DNA of 64,000 nt from Nitrospinaceae bacterium (GCA_029261655.1 JAJDAY010000030.1:62001-126000); one strand, 5' to 3'; positions 20,425 through 29,914 are shown, counted from the first letter of the stretch. A program made the numbers and translations. The notes: generated by a model from the letters alone, not told the origin.

Positions 20425-20819
20425 AGGGTATCCAGCGCCGAAGGATTTTTATCCAGGGAGTGTTTGGCCACTACGTTTTCCAGGGTTTTCTTTTCGTAGT
20501 CCAGAATACCGAGATGTTGGGTCAGCGTTCTCACCTGATTGGTCAAGGCTGAAATTCGGATGGAGAAATGCAGGCAGATGATCATCAGAAACACCATCCC
20601 GGAAAAAAACAGGGTCGAGGTGAACAAAGTCGCGCCCACCAGGTCGGAAACCCAGATCAGTAAATCCTCCGAAATGGAAAGGATCAGCATCAGGCTTCCG
20701 GTGACCAGCCAGCCCATGGAGTATTCTTCGTTGAGGTGCTTTCTGCGCACCAGCTCAAACACATAAGCGACAAGAAAAATGCAAATTAAAATGGCGATGA
20801 TTCGGATTCGAGGAGGCAC
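20421..20819 (-). CDS. DUF2304-like small membrane protein
   Basis: PPRIRIIAILICIFLVAYVFELVRRKHLNEEYSMGWLVTGSLMLILSISEDLLIWVSDLVG; typical partner of GT2 DPM1-like gene. Confidence 0.75.
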   Translation of the reverse strand: MPPRIRIIAILICIFLVAYVFELVRRKHLNEEYSMGWLVTGSLMLILSISEDLLIWVSDLVGATLFTSTLFFSGMVFLMIICLHFSIRISALTNQVRTLTQHLGILDYEKKTLENVVAKHSLDKNPSALDTL

Positions 20820-20825
20820 TTTTTT

Positions 20826-21650
20826 TTACCCCTTGGGTTTTTGTCTGAGCAGAGTCACTACGATTGACAGGAACATTTTAAACACATAGTAAACCGTCTT
20901 GTGGCCGGTGTGCATCGATTTGTTGTCCGGGCTGGGGAGCATGGTGACCGGAATTTCACGGGTTTTGAACCCGTAGCGGTGGAGCATGATAATGAAATCG
21001 GCGTCCGGGTAATCTGGCGGATAGTATTCGCCCGCCACAAACTGAATGGCTTTTCCTTTCAACGCCTGAAAGCCCGACGTCGGATCGGAAACTTTTTGTC
21101 CGCAAAAAATGGAAGCCAGGTTGCCGAAGATAAACATCCCCATCCGTTTGAGGAAGGTGGTTTTGTATTCAGTATTTTCAAGAAAGCGGGAACCGATCAC
21201 CACATCCAGGTATTCATGCTGTATTTCCTGCAACATGTCCACGATGTAACGCGGGTCGTGCTGTCCATCGGCATCCATTTGCAGGACGGTGGTGTAGCCA
21301 TTTTTCAAAGCGAAAATAAACCCGGTCTGCAGGGTCACGCCGTATCCTGAGTTGAAGGGAAGGGAAATGACTTTGGCGCCATGTTCACGGGACACGCGGG
21401 CGGTGGCGTCGCGTGAGCCGTCATTGACGACCAGCACGGGAATTTCGGGGGCGCATCTGCGGATGCCCTCCAACACTCTGCCGATATTCTTTTCTTCATT
21501 GAATGCCGGAATGACGATCAGGGTATTTGGAAACCCGATCAAAGAGGGGGTGACAGCAGAGGAAGATTCGGTTTCCTCAGGCGAGGACTCCACGGCTTCA
21601 GATTCCGCCAACAGCGTATTGGAGTGCTTTTCCCGGTACAATTTATTCAA
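20826..21650 (-). CDS. Family 2 glycosyltransferase, DPM1-like
   Basis: TLIVIPAFNEEKNIGRVLEGI...VVNDGSRDAT...QMDADGQHDP. Confidence 0.93.
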   Translation of the reverse strand: MNKLYREKHSNTLLAESEAVESSPEETESSSAVTPSLIGFPNTLIVIPAFNEEKNIGRVLEGIRRCAPEIPVLVVNDGSRDATARVSREHGAKVISLPFNSGYGVTLQTGFIFALKNGYTTVLQMDADGQHDPRYIVDMLQEIQHEYLDVVIGSRFLENTEYKTTFLKRMGMFIFGNLASIFCGQKVSDPTSGFQALKGKAIQFVAGEYYPPDYPDADFIIMLHRYGFKTREIPVTMLPSPDNKSMHTGHKTVYYVFKMFLSIVVTLLRQKPKG

Positions 21651-21825
21651 TCGCCTTTGCCTCTTGCGCTCACAAAAAGGAAAAAAATCTTCTAAGAAAC
21701 ACGCATACTTATATAGAAGCGGATTTTATTGGAATAAACTTAAGCTTAAAGGGAAAATAAATGCCAATCTGCTGAAAATTTTTAATAAGTAAGTAGGATT
21801 TGGCATTTTTAGCGGAAATTTTGTT

Positions 21826-22863
21826 TTAGGGCAGGGAGCGGTTGATCAGGTAGATCATTTCATTGAGGCGGCCAAAACTTCGGTGATTGAAGTCCAATAC
21901 CAGCCGTGGCAGATTCAGATGTTCCCGGTTCTCCAACTCTTCCTTTAAAGGCGCGCTTGCCCGAATATTGCCTTTTGACAGAATGTCTTTGAAGTCGGCA
22001 TTCAACTGGTTTATGAATTTTTCCGGGATTTCTCTGGTGAAACGCAAAACGGTGAGACCCCGGACATATCTCAGGGAATGGTAAACCCGGAAAAAATCGG
22101 TGACATATTTTGCGGCTTCCTGAGGGGAATGCGCCACCTGTAGCAACTTGCGGTCTTCCTGGGAAACAAAGCCTCTTTCAATCAACACCGAATCCAAAAA
22201 GTCCAGCCAGGTTTTCCAGTAATCGCCCTTGCTATCTTCCAGCAAAACGATGGGGCGGGGCAGGGTTTTTCCGGTTTGAAACAGGGTCAGCATTTCAAAT
22301 CCTTCATCCAGGGTTCCGAATCCTCCAGGAAGGAGAATGGTGGCGTCGGATTCCTTGGCGAATATCAATTTGCGGGTGAAGAAATACTTGCACTGCATTA
22401 ATTTGGGGTCGTCGATAATATAAGGGTTTGCCGACTGCTCGAACGGAAGCTTGATGTTGACGCCAAAGCTGTGTTCTTTTCCCGCCCCCCGGTTGACCGC
22501 TTCCATGATTCCCGGTCCGGCGCCGGATATCATCATGTATCCCTGTTGGACCAGTTGCCTGGAAACCTCCTGGGCGAGGATGTAATCCGGGCCGTTTTCC
22601 TGGGTTCTGGCCGAACCAAACACCATGACCTTGCGCCTGGTCCGATAGGGGGAGAATACTCTGAAGGAGTGGCGCAATTCCTTGAGGGTGGTGTTGACAA
22701 GTTTGAAATCCCCCAGATCGTCATGCTCCAGGCCAAGTTTGGTCACCGTGGTGAAAATTTGCCGGAATATTTCCCTGCAATCCCCTGAGGCGCAACGATC
22801 GGCCAGATCGTCAATCATTCGATCTATTTCAGGGTCATTGGTCTTGTAAATATTATTCGTCAT
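21826..22863 (-). CDS. LOG family (TIGR00730-type) Rossmann-fold protein, cytokinin riboside monophosphate phosphoribohydrolase-like
   Basis: VFGSARTQENGPDY...ISGAGPGIMEAVNRGA...LLPGGFGTLDEGFEML; PGGxGTxxE motif. Start at MTNNIYK (22863) preferred over upstream extension. Confidence 0.9.
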   Translation of the reverse strand: MTNNIYKTNDPEIDRMIDDLADRCASGDCREIFRQIFTTVTKLGLEHDDLGDFKLVNTTLKELRHSFRVFSPYRTRRKVMVFGSARTQENGPDYILAQEVSRQLVQQGYMMISGAGPGIMEAVNRGAGKEHSFGVNIKLPFEQSANPYIIDDPKLMQCKYFFTRKLIFAKESDATILLPGGFGTLDEGFEMLTLFQTGKTLPRPIVLLEDSKGDYWKTWLDFLDSVLIERGFVSQEDRKLLQVAHSPQEAAKYVTDFFRVYHSLRYVRGLTVLRFTREIPEKFINQLNADFKDILSKGNIRASAPLKEELENREHLNLPRLVLDFNHRSFGRLNEMIYLINRSLP

Positions 22864-23069
22864 ATTGGGTTGCCTGTGTTCATTTTTGAGGGGTGCTATT
22901 ATACACTCTGATCGGAGTAGATTAATAATTGAAGGTTCAGAAACCCCCATCCACCGGGTAAAAGACGATTTGGGCTTTTGTCCGTTCTTCTTTTGCTGAT
23001 ACAATTGGCCTTTTTAAAATGCGGATGTCTTGATGAACCTGAATGATTGTATGAGGGTGGAAATCCATT

Positions 23070-23267
23070 ATGAACGATAAAGTTTTGATCATTGCCATTT
23101 TCAGTTTGCTGGGCATTGGAATAATGTCGGTTTTTTTCATCGTTATTCCCTGGGTTTGGGAGCGTGGTATCAGGGATTGGCAGGAATTATTGATCAATGA
23201 CGGGTTGATAATAGGAGCGATCTGTCTTTTTGTATATGGTTTCTATATGAACAACCGGATGCATTAG
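23070..23267 (+). CDS. Small hypothetical membrane protein (65 aa, two TM segments)
   Basis: MNDKVLIIAIFSLLGIGIMSVFFIVIPWVWERG...LIIGAICLFVYGFYMNN. Confidence 0.6.
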   Translation: MNDKVLIIAIFSLLGIGIMSVFFIVIPWVWERGIRDWQELLINDGLIIGAICLFVYGFYMNNRMH

Positions 23268-23317
23268 ATTTTTTTTGAATTGTTGAAACAGAAAATGATA
23301 GGAAACGAGAAGAGAAA

Positions 23318-23493
23318 ATGGGAAGTGTTTTAAACCAAAAAGACATCTCTGACGAAGGCGCCAGGGGGTTGTGCTGTCGGCGATTGAAAAAGCCGCTGAA
23401 AAAGGTTGTAAAATGAACATCGCCGTTGGGGTGTCAGGCTCAGTTGTGGAAGACGATCATGCGGTTGCGATGGCGGGGGTTCAGGCTCTTTAA
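23318..23493 (+). pseudogene. Decayed GlcG/HbpS-like heme-binding protein gene (frameshift plus internal deletion)
   Basis: MGSVLNQKDISDEGAR / (frameshift in G5 tract) / VVLSAIEKAAEKGCKMNIAV joined directly to GVSGSVVEDDHAVAMAGVQAL*, i.e. N- and C-terminal GlcG-type motifs with the middle missing. Confidence 0.6.
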
Positions 23494-23498
23494 GACGC

Positions 23499-23636
23499 TT
23501 ATAAAATAAACTCGATATATACGATCCAGAAAATCATGGAAAGGATCAGGACCGTATAGCCCGCGTGAACGAAAAGGTTGAAAACAGGATGCTCTCTGCG
23601 TTTTTTAAGCGTTTCTTTTTTTCGTTCAGTGTTCAT
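23499..23636 (-). CDS. Small single-TM protein (45 aa)
   Basis: Manual translation MNTERKKETLKKRREHPVFNLFVHAGYTVLILSMIFWIVYIEFIL*; below ORF-track size threshold. Confidence 0.45.
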   Translation of the reverse strand: MNTERKKETLKKRREHPVFNLFVHAGYTVLILSMIFWIVYIEFIL

Positions 23637-23667
23637 ATTTTCGAGTGGGTGGGGCAAGGACGAGGCG

Positions 23668-23751
23668 TCAATAAAATTTCTTGAGCAGGTAGGGTATCAA
23701 TATCGCGAGACCAATGATCACGCCAATGAATGTTTCCCAGTTTTGAAACAT
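23668..23751 (-). CDS. Small single-TM protein (27 aa)
   Basis: Manual translation MFQNWETFIGVIIGLAILIPYLLKKFY*; below ORF-track size threshold. Confidence 0.35.
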   Translation of the reverse strand: MFQNWETFIGVIIGLAILIPYLLKKFY

Positions 23752-23805
23752 GATTTTTCATGCCCGAAAAAATTAAAGGTCAGAACGTGACATCCTCGTT
23801 CTTTG

Positions 23806-24219
23806 CTATTCCAGAGCTTCTTTTTCCACCTCATGGTAGTAGTAATTGGCAAAATCCTTGACCGACAGGATTCCCACCACTTCGTCGTTTTTCGTGACCG
23901 CCAGATGGCGGATATTATTTCGATGCATGCACTGGTAGGCGTCTTTCATGGACTGGTCCCGGTCCAGTGTGATCAAGGGTTTGGCCATGATGCTGGAGAT
24001 TTTAGTTTTTTTCGGGTCCAGATCACGGGCCAGGACTTTGCGGGAAAAATCGACCGAGGTGACAATGCCCAGATATTCATTTCCACTGGAAACAAGGAGC
24101 GCGCCCACTTTATTTTCCAGCATGAGCTTGGCCGCGTCGGTGACAGACGCGCCCGGTTGCACGCTCAGCAGAGATTCCTCCATGAATTGTTCGATCCTGT
24201 CCACGGGTTCCCCTTTCAA
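23806..24219 (-). CDS. CBS-domain pair protein
   Basis: SVQPGASVTDAAKLMLENKVGALLVSSGNEYLGIVTSVDFSRKV...MHRNNIRHLAVTKNDEVVGILSVKDF. Confidence 0.9.
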   Translation of the reverse strand: MKGEPVDRIEQFMEESLLSVQPGASVTDAAKLMLENKVGALLVSSGNEYLGIVTSVDFSRKVLARDLDPKKTKISSIMAKPLITLDRDQSMKDAYQCMHRNNIRHLAVTKNDEVVGILSVKDFANYYYHEVEKEALE

Positions 24220-24318
24220 ACGAATTTAAATTCGTGCCAGTTGTTCATACGGGTCCTTTCACCCACTTAAAAAACTGCGTTTCATTCTACATTCGAACGA
24301 GGTGTCTGACAAGGATCA

Positions 24319-25116
24319 TCATCGGTCCGTCAGCCAATCGGGATTCCTGATTTTGTAAAGCATGAGCGCGAGAATTCCGAGAAATATAAGCGTCCCGGAC
24401 AGCCCCATGAGAAACTCGCCGATATAAAAAGTCACCGCCAGATTGAAGATCAGCACGCCCAGATACAAACCCGGCCCCAATAGAGCCTGGCAGGGGATCT
24501 CTCGTCTGGCGAAGGGAAACTTCCCTTCCAGTTTGCGGTTCAGCCAGCAGAAGCTTGAAAGAATCGCGGTTCCCACCAAAAACCATCCGGCAAAATTGGT
24601 CAAGGGAATGTTGAAATACTCCCCTTCCTCCTGATAGGTGTAAATTTTTCCTAAAAACCAGCGATCGCCCAAAAAGGCGACCGGGTCGATGATGACGTCC
24701 ATCATCATGAAAAAAAACGCTCCCGTGAAAACGACGCGCAGGGAAGATTGAATGGACGGGTTTTCCTGCAGGCGAACATCCCAGCCGGTTTTGTTTAAAG
24801 AAGACCAGAACAGCAGGCTGACGGTGTAGCTGATATAAGAGAGGAAAGAGTAGGACAGGGAATCCATGAACGGAACGTTGGTGATCCAAAGCTCCTGGGT
24901 GCGGGTTGTGTCGATGTAGCTGTAAAACCCGTAGGGGAAGCCGTTGCGCGTGGAGGAGTATTCCGACAGGAAGGCGATCGAATAGGCCAGGACGGTAAAA
25001 ATCAACGACCGGGCAAGGCCCATATTGATGATGGCGATGGTCAGGTAAAATGCCAGGAAAACGAAAACATAGGGCCTGAGAAGAACCGTTCCCCAAAGCA
25101 GAGAAAAAATTTCCAT
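24319..25116 (-). CDS. Carotenoid biosynthesis protein, DUF422/CruF-like (C50-carotenoid hydratase family)
   Basis: MEIFSLLWGTVLLRPYVFVFLAFYL...FLSEYSSTRNGFPYGFYSYIDTTRTQELWITNVPFMDSLSYSFLSYISY; D-containing TM motifs. Confidence 0.75.
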   Translation of the reverse strand: MEIFSLLWGTVLLRPYVFVFLAFYLTIAIINMGLARSLIFTVLAYSIAFLSEYSSTRNGFPYGFYSYIDTTRTQELWITNVPFMDSLSYSFLSYISYTVSLLFWSSLNKTGWDVRLQENPSIQSSLRVVFTGAFFFMMMDVIIDPVAFLGDRWFLGKIYTYQEEGEYFNIPLTNFAGWFLVGTAILSSFCWLNRKLEGKFPFARREIPCQALLGPGLYLGVLIFNLAVTFYIGEFLMGLSGTLIFLGILALMLYKIRNPDWLTDR

Positions 25117-25117
25117 A

Positions 25118-26116
25118 TTAATTTTTAGATGAGACTCTGGAGCGGTCCTGATACCACTGAACCGCTTCCGCAAGAGCCGTTTCGATAGAATTCTGGGGCA
25201 GGCCGAGTTCCCGGATGGCTTTGGATGAATCGAAATACATGAAATACTTTGCCATGCGCACTCCCGCTAAAGGAACGGCGGGCGGCTTGCCCGTCAGATA
25301 GTCTGAAAGGGCCTCAGAGACCCATCCTGCGGTGAACGCGACCCAATACGGCATTTTAACCGTGGGGGCCTTGAGTCCGGTGATCTTCTCCAGCGTCAAG
25401 AGGATTTCTTTCAGCGACATATTGCGGTTGCCCAGGATGTAACGCTCGCCAGGAACGCCTTTTTCTTCTGCCAGTAAATGGCCGCGGGCGCAATCGTCGA
25501 CCGCGATGAGGTTCAGCCCCGTATCGAGATACGCGGGCATTTTCCGGTTCAGGAAATCGAGAACGATTTTACCCGTAGGCGTGGGTTTGATGTCTCTTGC
25601 TCCTATGGGGGTGCTGGGGTTGACGATCACCAATGGAAGCCCATTTTGGCTAAAACTATTAGCTACCTGTTCCGCCTGATATTTTGACCGTTTGTAATCG
25701 TTTGATAGGGTGGCGGGGTTGAAAGGCGTGTTCTCATCAGCCGGGTTGCCATTCTCTAAAAGGCCGATACAGCCGACGGTGCTGGTGTAGACCGTTTTGG
25801 TCAAACCGAGATCGAGGGCGGCCTGAAGAATATTTCGTGTGCCTTCGACATTGATGTCGTAGATCAGGCGCTTGTTTTTGTCCCATAAACTGTAATAGGC
25901 GGCGGTATGATAAAGGACATCGCAGTCCGTTAAGGCTTTTTTCAGCGAGGCCTTGTCACGCAGGTCGCCGTAAGTGATCTCCAGATCCAGCCCGTCGATA
26001 TTTTCCGTTGGGGTTCCTTTCCGGACCAGAACCCGGACCTTACGCCCGTCTTTCAACAATTCGCGGACGATGGCCGATCCTAGAAATCCTGTGGCTCCAG
26101 TGACAAGAGTTTTCAT
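25118..26116 (-). CDS. hpnA: Hopanoid-associated sugar epimerase HpnA-like NAD-dependent epimerase
   Basis: MKTLVTGATGFLGSAIVRELLKDGRKVRVLVRKGTPTENIDGLDLEITYGDLRDKASL...LYHTAAYYSLW; strong resemblance to the HpnA family. Confidence 0.82.
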   Translation of the reverse strand: MKTLVTGATGFLGSAIVRELLKDGRKVRVLVRKGTPTENIDGLDLEITYGDLRDKASLKKALTDCDVLYHTAAYYSLWDKNKRLIYDINVEGTRNILQAALDLGLTKTVYTSTVGCIGLLENGNPADENTPFNPATLSNDYKRSKYQAEQVANSFSQNGLPLVIVNPSTPIGARDIKPTPTGKIVLDFLNRKMPAYLDTGLNLIAVDDCARGHLLAEEKGVPGERYILGNRNMSLKEILLTLEKITGLKAPTVKMPYWVAFTAGWVSEALSDYLTGKPPAVPLAGVRMAKYFMYFDSSKAIRELGLPQNSIETALAEAVQWYQDRSRVSSKN

Positions 26117-26170
26117 TCAGGGATATCGAGAATATTTAAAGAAGGTTGCAGGGCGGGGCGACTCTGATCA

Positions 26171-27229
26171 CTAAATAAAAATCTTGATGTCGGCGCTTTT
26201 TTTCAACCGGGTCAGAAGTTGTTCTTTCAGTTTTTGAGTTTCCCGTACCATCAACAGGTTGAGAATGTCGGACTTGACTTCCTCAAACGGCGCCAACCGA
26301 CTGTCAATGATTTTGTTGAGCCTGATGATGTGGTAGCCATAGGAACTCTCGATGACTCCGCTCGATTCCCCCAATGCCAGCTTGGTCATTGTAGCCGAGA
26401 TTTCCGGGATCGTTGTTCCCGGAAGGAGCACTCCCAGACTGCCGCCTTTTTCCTTGCTGGTTTCATCCTCGGAAAATTCCTTGGCGAGTTTGCTGAAAAT
26501 TTCACCCTTATCTAATTTTTCGGCAATGGCGGAGATTCTATCATGCGCCTCTTTATTGATTCCGTCTAAAATCCGTTGCGCTTTCTTTCTGGACGCCGGG
26601 TCGGCCACCTGCTTTTGCGACGAGGCATCGAGGGTAGCCACGAAAATGTGGCTGACATCGTACATCTTGGGCTTCATGAATGCGGATTGGTTGTTCTCGT
26701 AGTGCGCCTTGGGGTCCAGTTGATCCCGGTCAATTTTGGGAACAATGACCTGACGCAAATACTTTTCCGCAACCAATTGCCGTTCTATTTTTTCCCGCAA
26801 CGACCCACGGGTCAGGTGTTGTATGGCAAGCGCGCGTTCAAATAACTTTGGATCGGGAAATTGTTGTTCGATTTTTTCGATTTCCTTGAGGATGATTTCG
26901 TCGGGAACCTGGACGCTGGCCAACCGCGCTTTTTGATAGATCAATTCCTCTTCGATTTTTCCCTGCAGGATTTTACGGGCGATTTTATCTTCCGACTCAG
27001 GTTTGATTTCCCGGCCCTGTTGCAGAGACATCAACTTAAAGGCGACCATTTCCCTTTCGAGAAAGTCAGAGTTCAATTGCGTGTCGTTGACCTGAGCGAC
27101 CACCTTGGGAACCGGCCTGCCGTTGAGTGTGAAAGGCGCGTCCGGCGTTTCCGCCATTAGGGAGCCTGTAGCCGTGAGCGCGAGAAGGACCGTGAACAAT
27201 TGCAGATACAACGATTGAAAAGATTTCAT
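26171..27229 (-). CDS. SurA-like parvulin-type peptidylprolyl isomerase (secreted)
   Basis: Signal peptide; EFSEDETSKEKGGSLGVLLPGTTIPEISATMTKLALGESSGVIESSYGYHIIRLNKI. Confidence 0.9.
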   Translation of the reverse strand: MKSFQSLYLQLFTVLLALTATGSLMAETPDAPFTLNGRPVPKVVAQVNDTQLNSDFLEREMVAFKLMSLQQGREIKPESEDKIARKILQGKIEEELIYQKARLASVQVPDEIILKEIEKIEQQFPDPKLFERALAIQHLTRGSLREKIERQLVAEKYLRQVIVPKIDRDQLDPKAHYENNQSAFMKPKMYDVSHIFVATLDASSQKQVADPASRKKAQRILDGINKEAHDRISAIAEKLDKGEIFSKLAKEFSEDETSKEKGGSLGVLLPGTTIPEISATMTKLALGESSGVIESSYGYHIIRLNKIIDSRLAPFEEVKSDILNLLMVRETQKLKEQLLTRLKKSADIKIFI

Positions 27230-27328
27230 GCTTCTCTTTCTATTGACGGTTGGACTTTAGCCAGAACGGGGAGAATCGGCTCTGATAAAGACCATTATAC
27301 CGACATCGGCTGTCGGGGTGGAAAAAAA

Positions 27329-27841
27329 TCAATTCAACCCGGGAGGAGAAGAAGCATTGGGTAGTTTGGCCCACCATTTCCCCCATTTGCCGGATTGCAC
27401 GTTATTCTTGAACCGGGGGTAGGGTTGGTAAAAGACGGAATACGCGCCTGACCATCCTTTCTTAGCCTCCACATCGATCCACGCCCCAGGGGTGAACGCA
27501 TCCAGGTCTTCAATTTGCACGACCGTATCGTCCTTTTTAACGATGATCAGAAAGCCCCGGTCGGTCCGGTAGTTTTGTTCGCCAAAAAGAGTCATGGTCG
27601 AATTTTCCGGACCGTAAAGGACGGCGGAATAATATCCGGTTTGGTTATACAAGCTGAAATCGGTGAAATCCGCGCGATCTTTATTTTCGGTGAAACGAAC
27701 AAATTCGCCGCAATGGCCGCAGGAGCCGTAGAAAAATTGATCGTGTTTCCACAAATTCAGTTCCGCCTGGGGGGACGCAAACGCCAGGGAAGAAAACCCT
27801 GTCAATAACACAACCAGTGTCCAATGGATTACAGGTTTCAT
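27329..27841 (-). CDS. Hypothetical secreted protein
   Basis: 170 aa with signal peptide (MKPVIHWTLVVLLTGFSSLAFA); GSCGHCGEF motif. Confidence 0.6.
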   Translation of the reverse strand: MKPVIHWTLVVLLTGFSSLAFASPQAELNLWKHDQFFYGSCGHCGEFVRFTENKDRADFTDFSLYNQTGYYSAVLYGPENSTMTLFGEQNYRTDRGFLIIVKKDDTVVQIEDLDAFTPGAWIDVEAKKGWSGAYSVFYQPYPRFKNNVQSGKWGKWWAKLPNASSPPGLN

Positions 27842-28050
27842 GACATTGCCTCATCAGTGTGCGGTCGCACAGGATTAATAAAATAACCCCTTGCATGAAG
27901 TGGCGCCGATAACGGACAAATGACCGCTGTCAGGGACCCAGGGTTTTGGTGTCTGTCAGTCTGTCGTTTTTATTATATGGATACTCACACACGGAAACAA
28001 TGGCAAAGGCAAATGGATATGATGGGAAGATAACGTGGAAGGTTTTAAAC

Positions 28051-28092
28051 AAAAAAAACCCCCGGTCGGCGAAAAGCCGAACCGGGGGTTTT
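28051..28092 (-). terminator. Rho-independent terminator of the porin gene
   Basis: CCCCCGGTCGGC-GAAAA-GCCGAACCGGGGG hairpin, U-tract on minus strand (plus AAAAAAAA). Confidence 0.88.
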
Positions 28093-28110
28093 GGAAAAGC
28101 TAAATAAAAC

Positions 28111-29610
28111 TTAGAACTTTACATCAAACATCAGGTAAGCCCAGTCTGCAGGGCTGACAGTAGAGGTTGATGAAGCGGCTCCGTTGACCAATTCAAATCC
28201 TTCTTCCTGCCAGAATTTGGAATAGCCAGCGCTGATGGTGGTGTTGGCGTTGTACTTGTGTACGAGAGTCAGATCGATCTCGCTTCCAAGCTCGTTGCCA
28301 TCCTGATTTCTTGCATCAGAGCCAGAAAGATTGGTGTTCACGCCAATGCTTTCAGCTGTGGTGAAGTAATGGAAGTCGGCTTTCACTTTCCAGTCCTTGG
28401 CAGGTTGGATCGATGTTTTGATCGCATAGTCAACCAGACCCAGGCGGGCGGTTCCGCCACCGACGTTGCTGAGGAAGAGGTCCATGAATCCGTAGAATTT
28501 ATGGCCCGTATCAAACAGCGTGTTAAAGGTTTTGTAGTCTCCATCCCGGGCATCCGCATCCGAGGTTCCAGAGAGGTAGTCATACCATAAGGTCAGAGAC
28601 GGTTTCCACATGACGTTGTTGAACTTCTTGCCAAGGCGAACACCGAACATATAAGCGGATCGGTCCGTATCTAACAGGCCACCTGTTGCACCGAGAGTAC
28701 CGGAGTAAGGAGTGCCTGCGGCAGTTCGGTTGGTTGAACCAGCATCGCCTTCTGCATCACCGAACTGGTAGTAAAACTCACCCCGGTAATCAAGGCCGAA
28801 CAACTGGCCGGCCTGACGGGCGCCGACGGTGTAGATGTTGTTATCTACAACGTTCGTTGTCGTATTGGCACAAACGCCAGCGGTGGTTGCGCCAGTGGAA
28901 CAATCATCGTCAAGGCTAACGAAGCACAGCGACAAACCGCCGCCCAGGATACCCTGCATATTTGCATAAAAAACATGGACTTCAATATCCTCATCGTCGT
29001 TGGGCGAACTACCAATTGCCGTTCCACGAGAACCTTCATTTGCCAGACTGTAGACATAAGAAAGTGTGTGGTTGCCTTCAGCATGGGTCAGGCGAACCGC
29101 GTCGTGGGTCTGGGCTCCCTGAGTCCAACCCGTGTTTCCCAGAATTCGGTGTCCATCAAGAACCACTTCCTGCCGACCAACTTTTAAATCCGCAGGCAGG
29201 GTGGCGAAGTTTTTCAGGGTGAAATAAGCCTGGTGAACGCCGATAGAGGCATCACCATCGTTGGCTGAAAAAGCCGCGTTGCCTGAACCGCCGTTGGCTC
29301 CGGCCGCACTGCCACCCAGGTCATTACCCCAGGTTCTGACGCTCTGGAGCTGAATGAACGCGCTGGTGTCGGGCAGGATGTCTGCCTTGGCGTGCAGGCG
29401 AATCCGTGAGCTGACGAAATAGTCACCGCTTTGCTGAGTGTCCTGATTGGGCGTCGGGGCGCCTGTAGCGTTAAAAGCAGATTGCTCGTTGTACTCAAAG
29501 CGAGGTCGGAGCTCTCCGCCCCATTCAACGCTTGCTGCTTGCGCAATCATGGTTCCGACGAAAAATGCCGTGACCGTGATCGCAACTGTCAATAAAAAAT
29601 TCTTTCTCAT
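28111..29610 (-). CDS. Outer-membrane porin, alginate-export-like beta barrel
   Basis: Signal peptide MRKNFLLTVAITVTAFFVGTMIAQA; VEWGGELRPRFEYNEQ...; alternating beta pattern ending WAYLMFDVKF. Confidence 0.85.
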   Translation of the reverse strand: MRKNFLLTVAITVTAFFVGTMIAQAASVEWGGELRPRFEYNEQSAFNATGAPTPNQDTQQSGDYFVSSRIRLHAKADILPDTSAFIQLQSVRTWGNDLGGSAAGANGGSGNAAFSANDGDASIGVHQAYFTLKNFATLPADLKVGRQEVVLDGHRILGNTGWTQGAQTHDAVRLTHAEGNHTLSYVYSLANEGSRGTAIGSSPNDDEDIEVHVFYANMQGILGGGLSLCFVSLDDDCSTGATTAGVCANTTTNVVDNNIYTVGARQAGQLFGLDYRGEFYYQFGDAEGDAGSTNRTAAGTPYSGTLGATGGLLDTDRSAYMFGVRLGKKFNNVMWKPSLTLWYDYLSGTSDADARDGDYKTFNTLFDTGHKFYGFMDLFLSNVGGGTARLGLVDYAIKTSIQPAKDWKVKADFHYFTTAESIGVNTNLSGSDARNQDGNELGSEIDLTLVHKYNANTTISAGYSKFWQEEGFELVNGAASSTSTVSPADWAYLMFDVKF

Positions 29611-29914
29611 ACCTGTCTCCTCCAAAGAAGAATGGTTCCTAAAAAAAGGTTAAACAAACATTTCCACTTAAAAATGCCTAATAGCCTATTTCGTCGGGGG
29701 GGGATCCCCTGATCGGGGTACATAGCGTTACAGCGAAAGTGTAAACTAAAAGTTAGCAAAAATCAATCATTTTTTAGGGTTTTTAGGGGTCTCTAAATAT
29801 AGAGAGATCCTCGATCAAACCTGCTCCACCTCCTGTTCCTCAACCCTGATGGTTGAATTCACTAAAATTCAGCTGATATTTGCAAGAAAAACTGAAAATT
29901 CTCTTAAATTCTGC

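Noticed and set aside
24287-25096. 269-aa minus-strand ORF
   Set aside because: Alternative frame of the CruF-like gene; composition (RHHQYGP, many R/H/P) is typical of out-of-frame translation.
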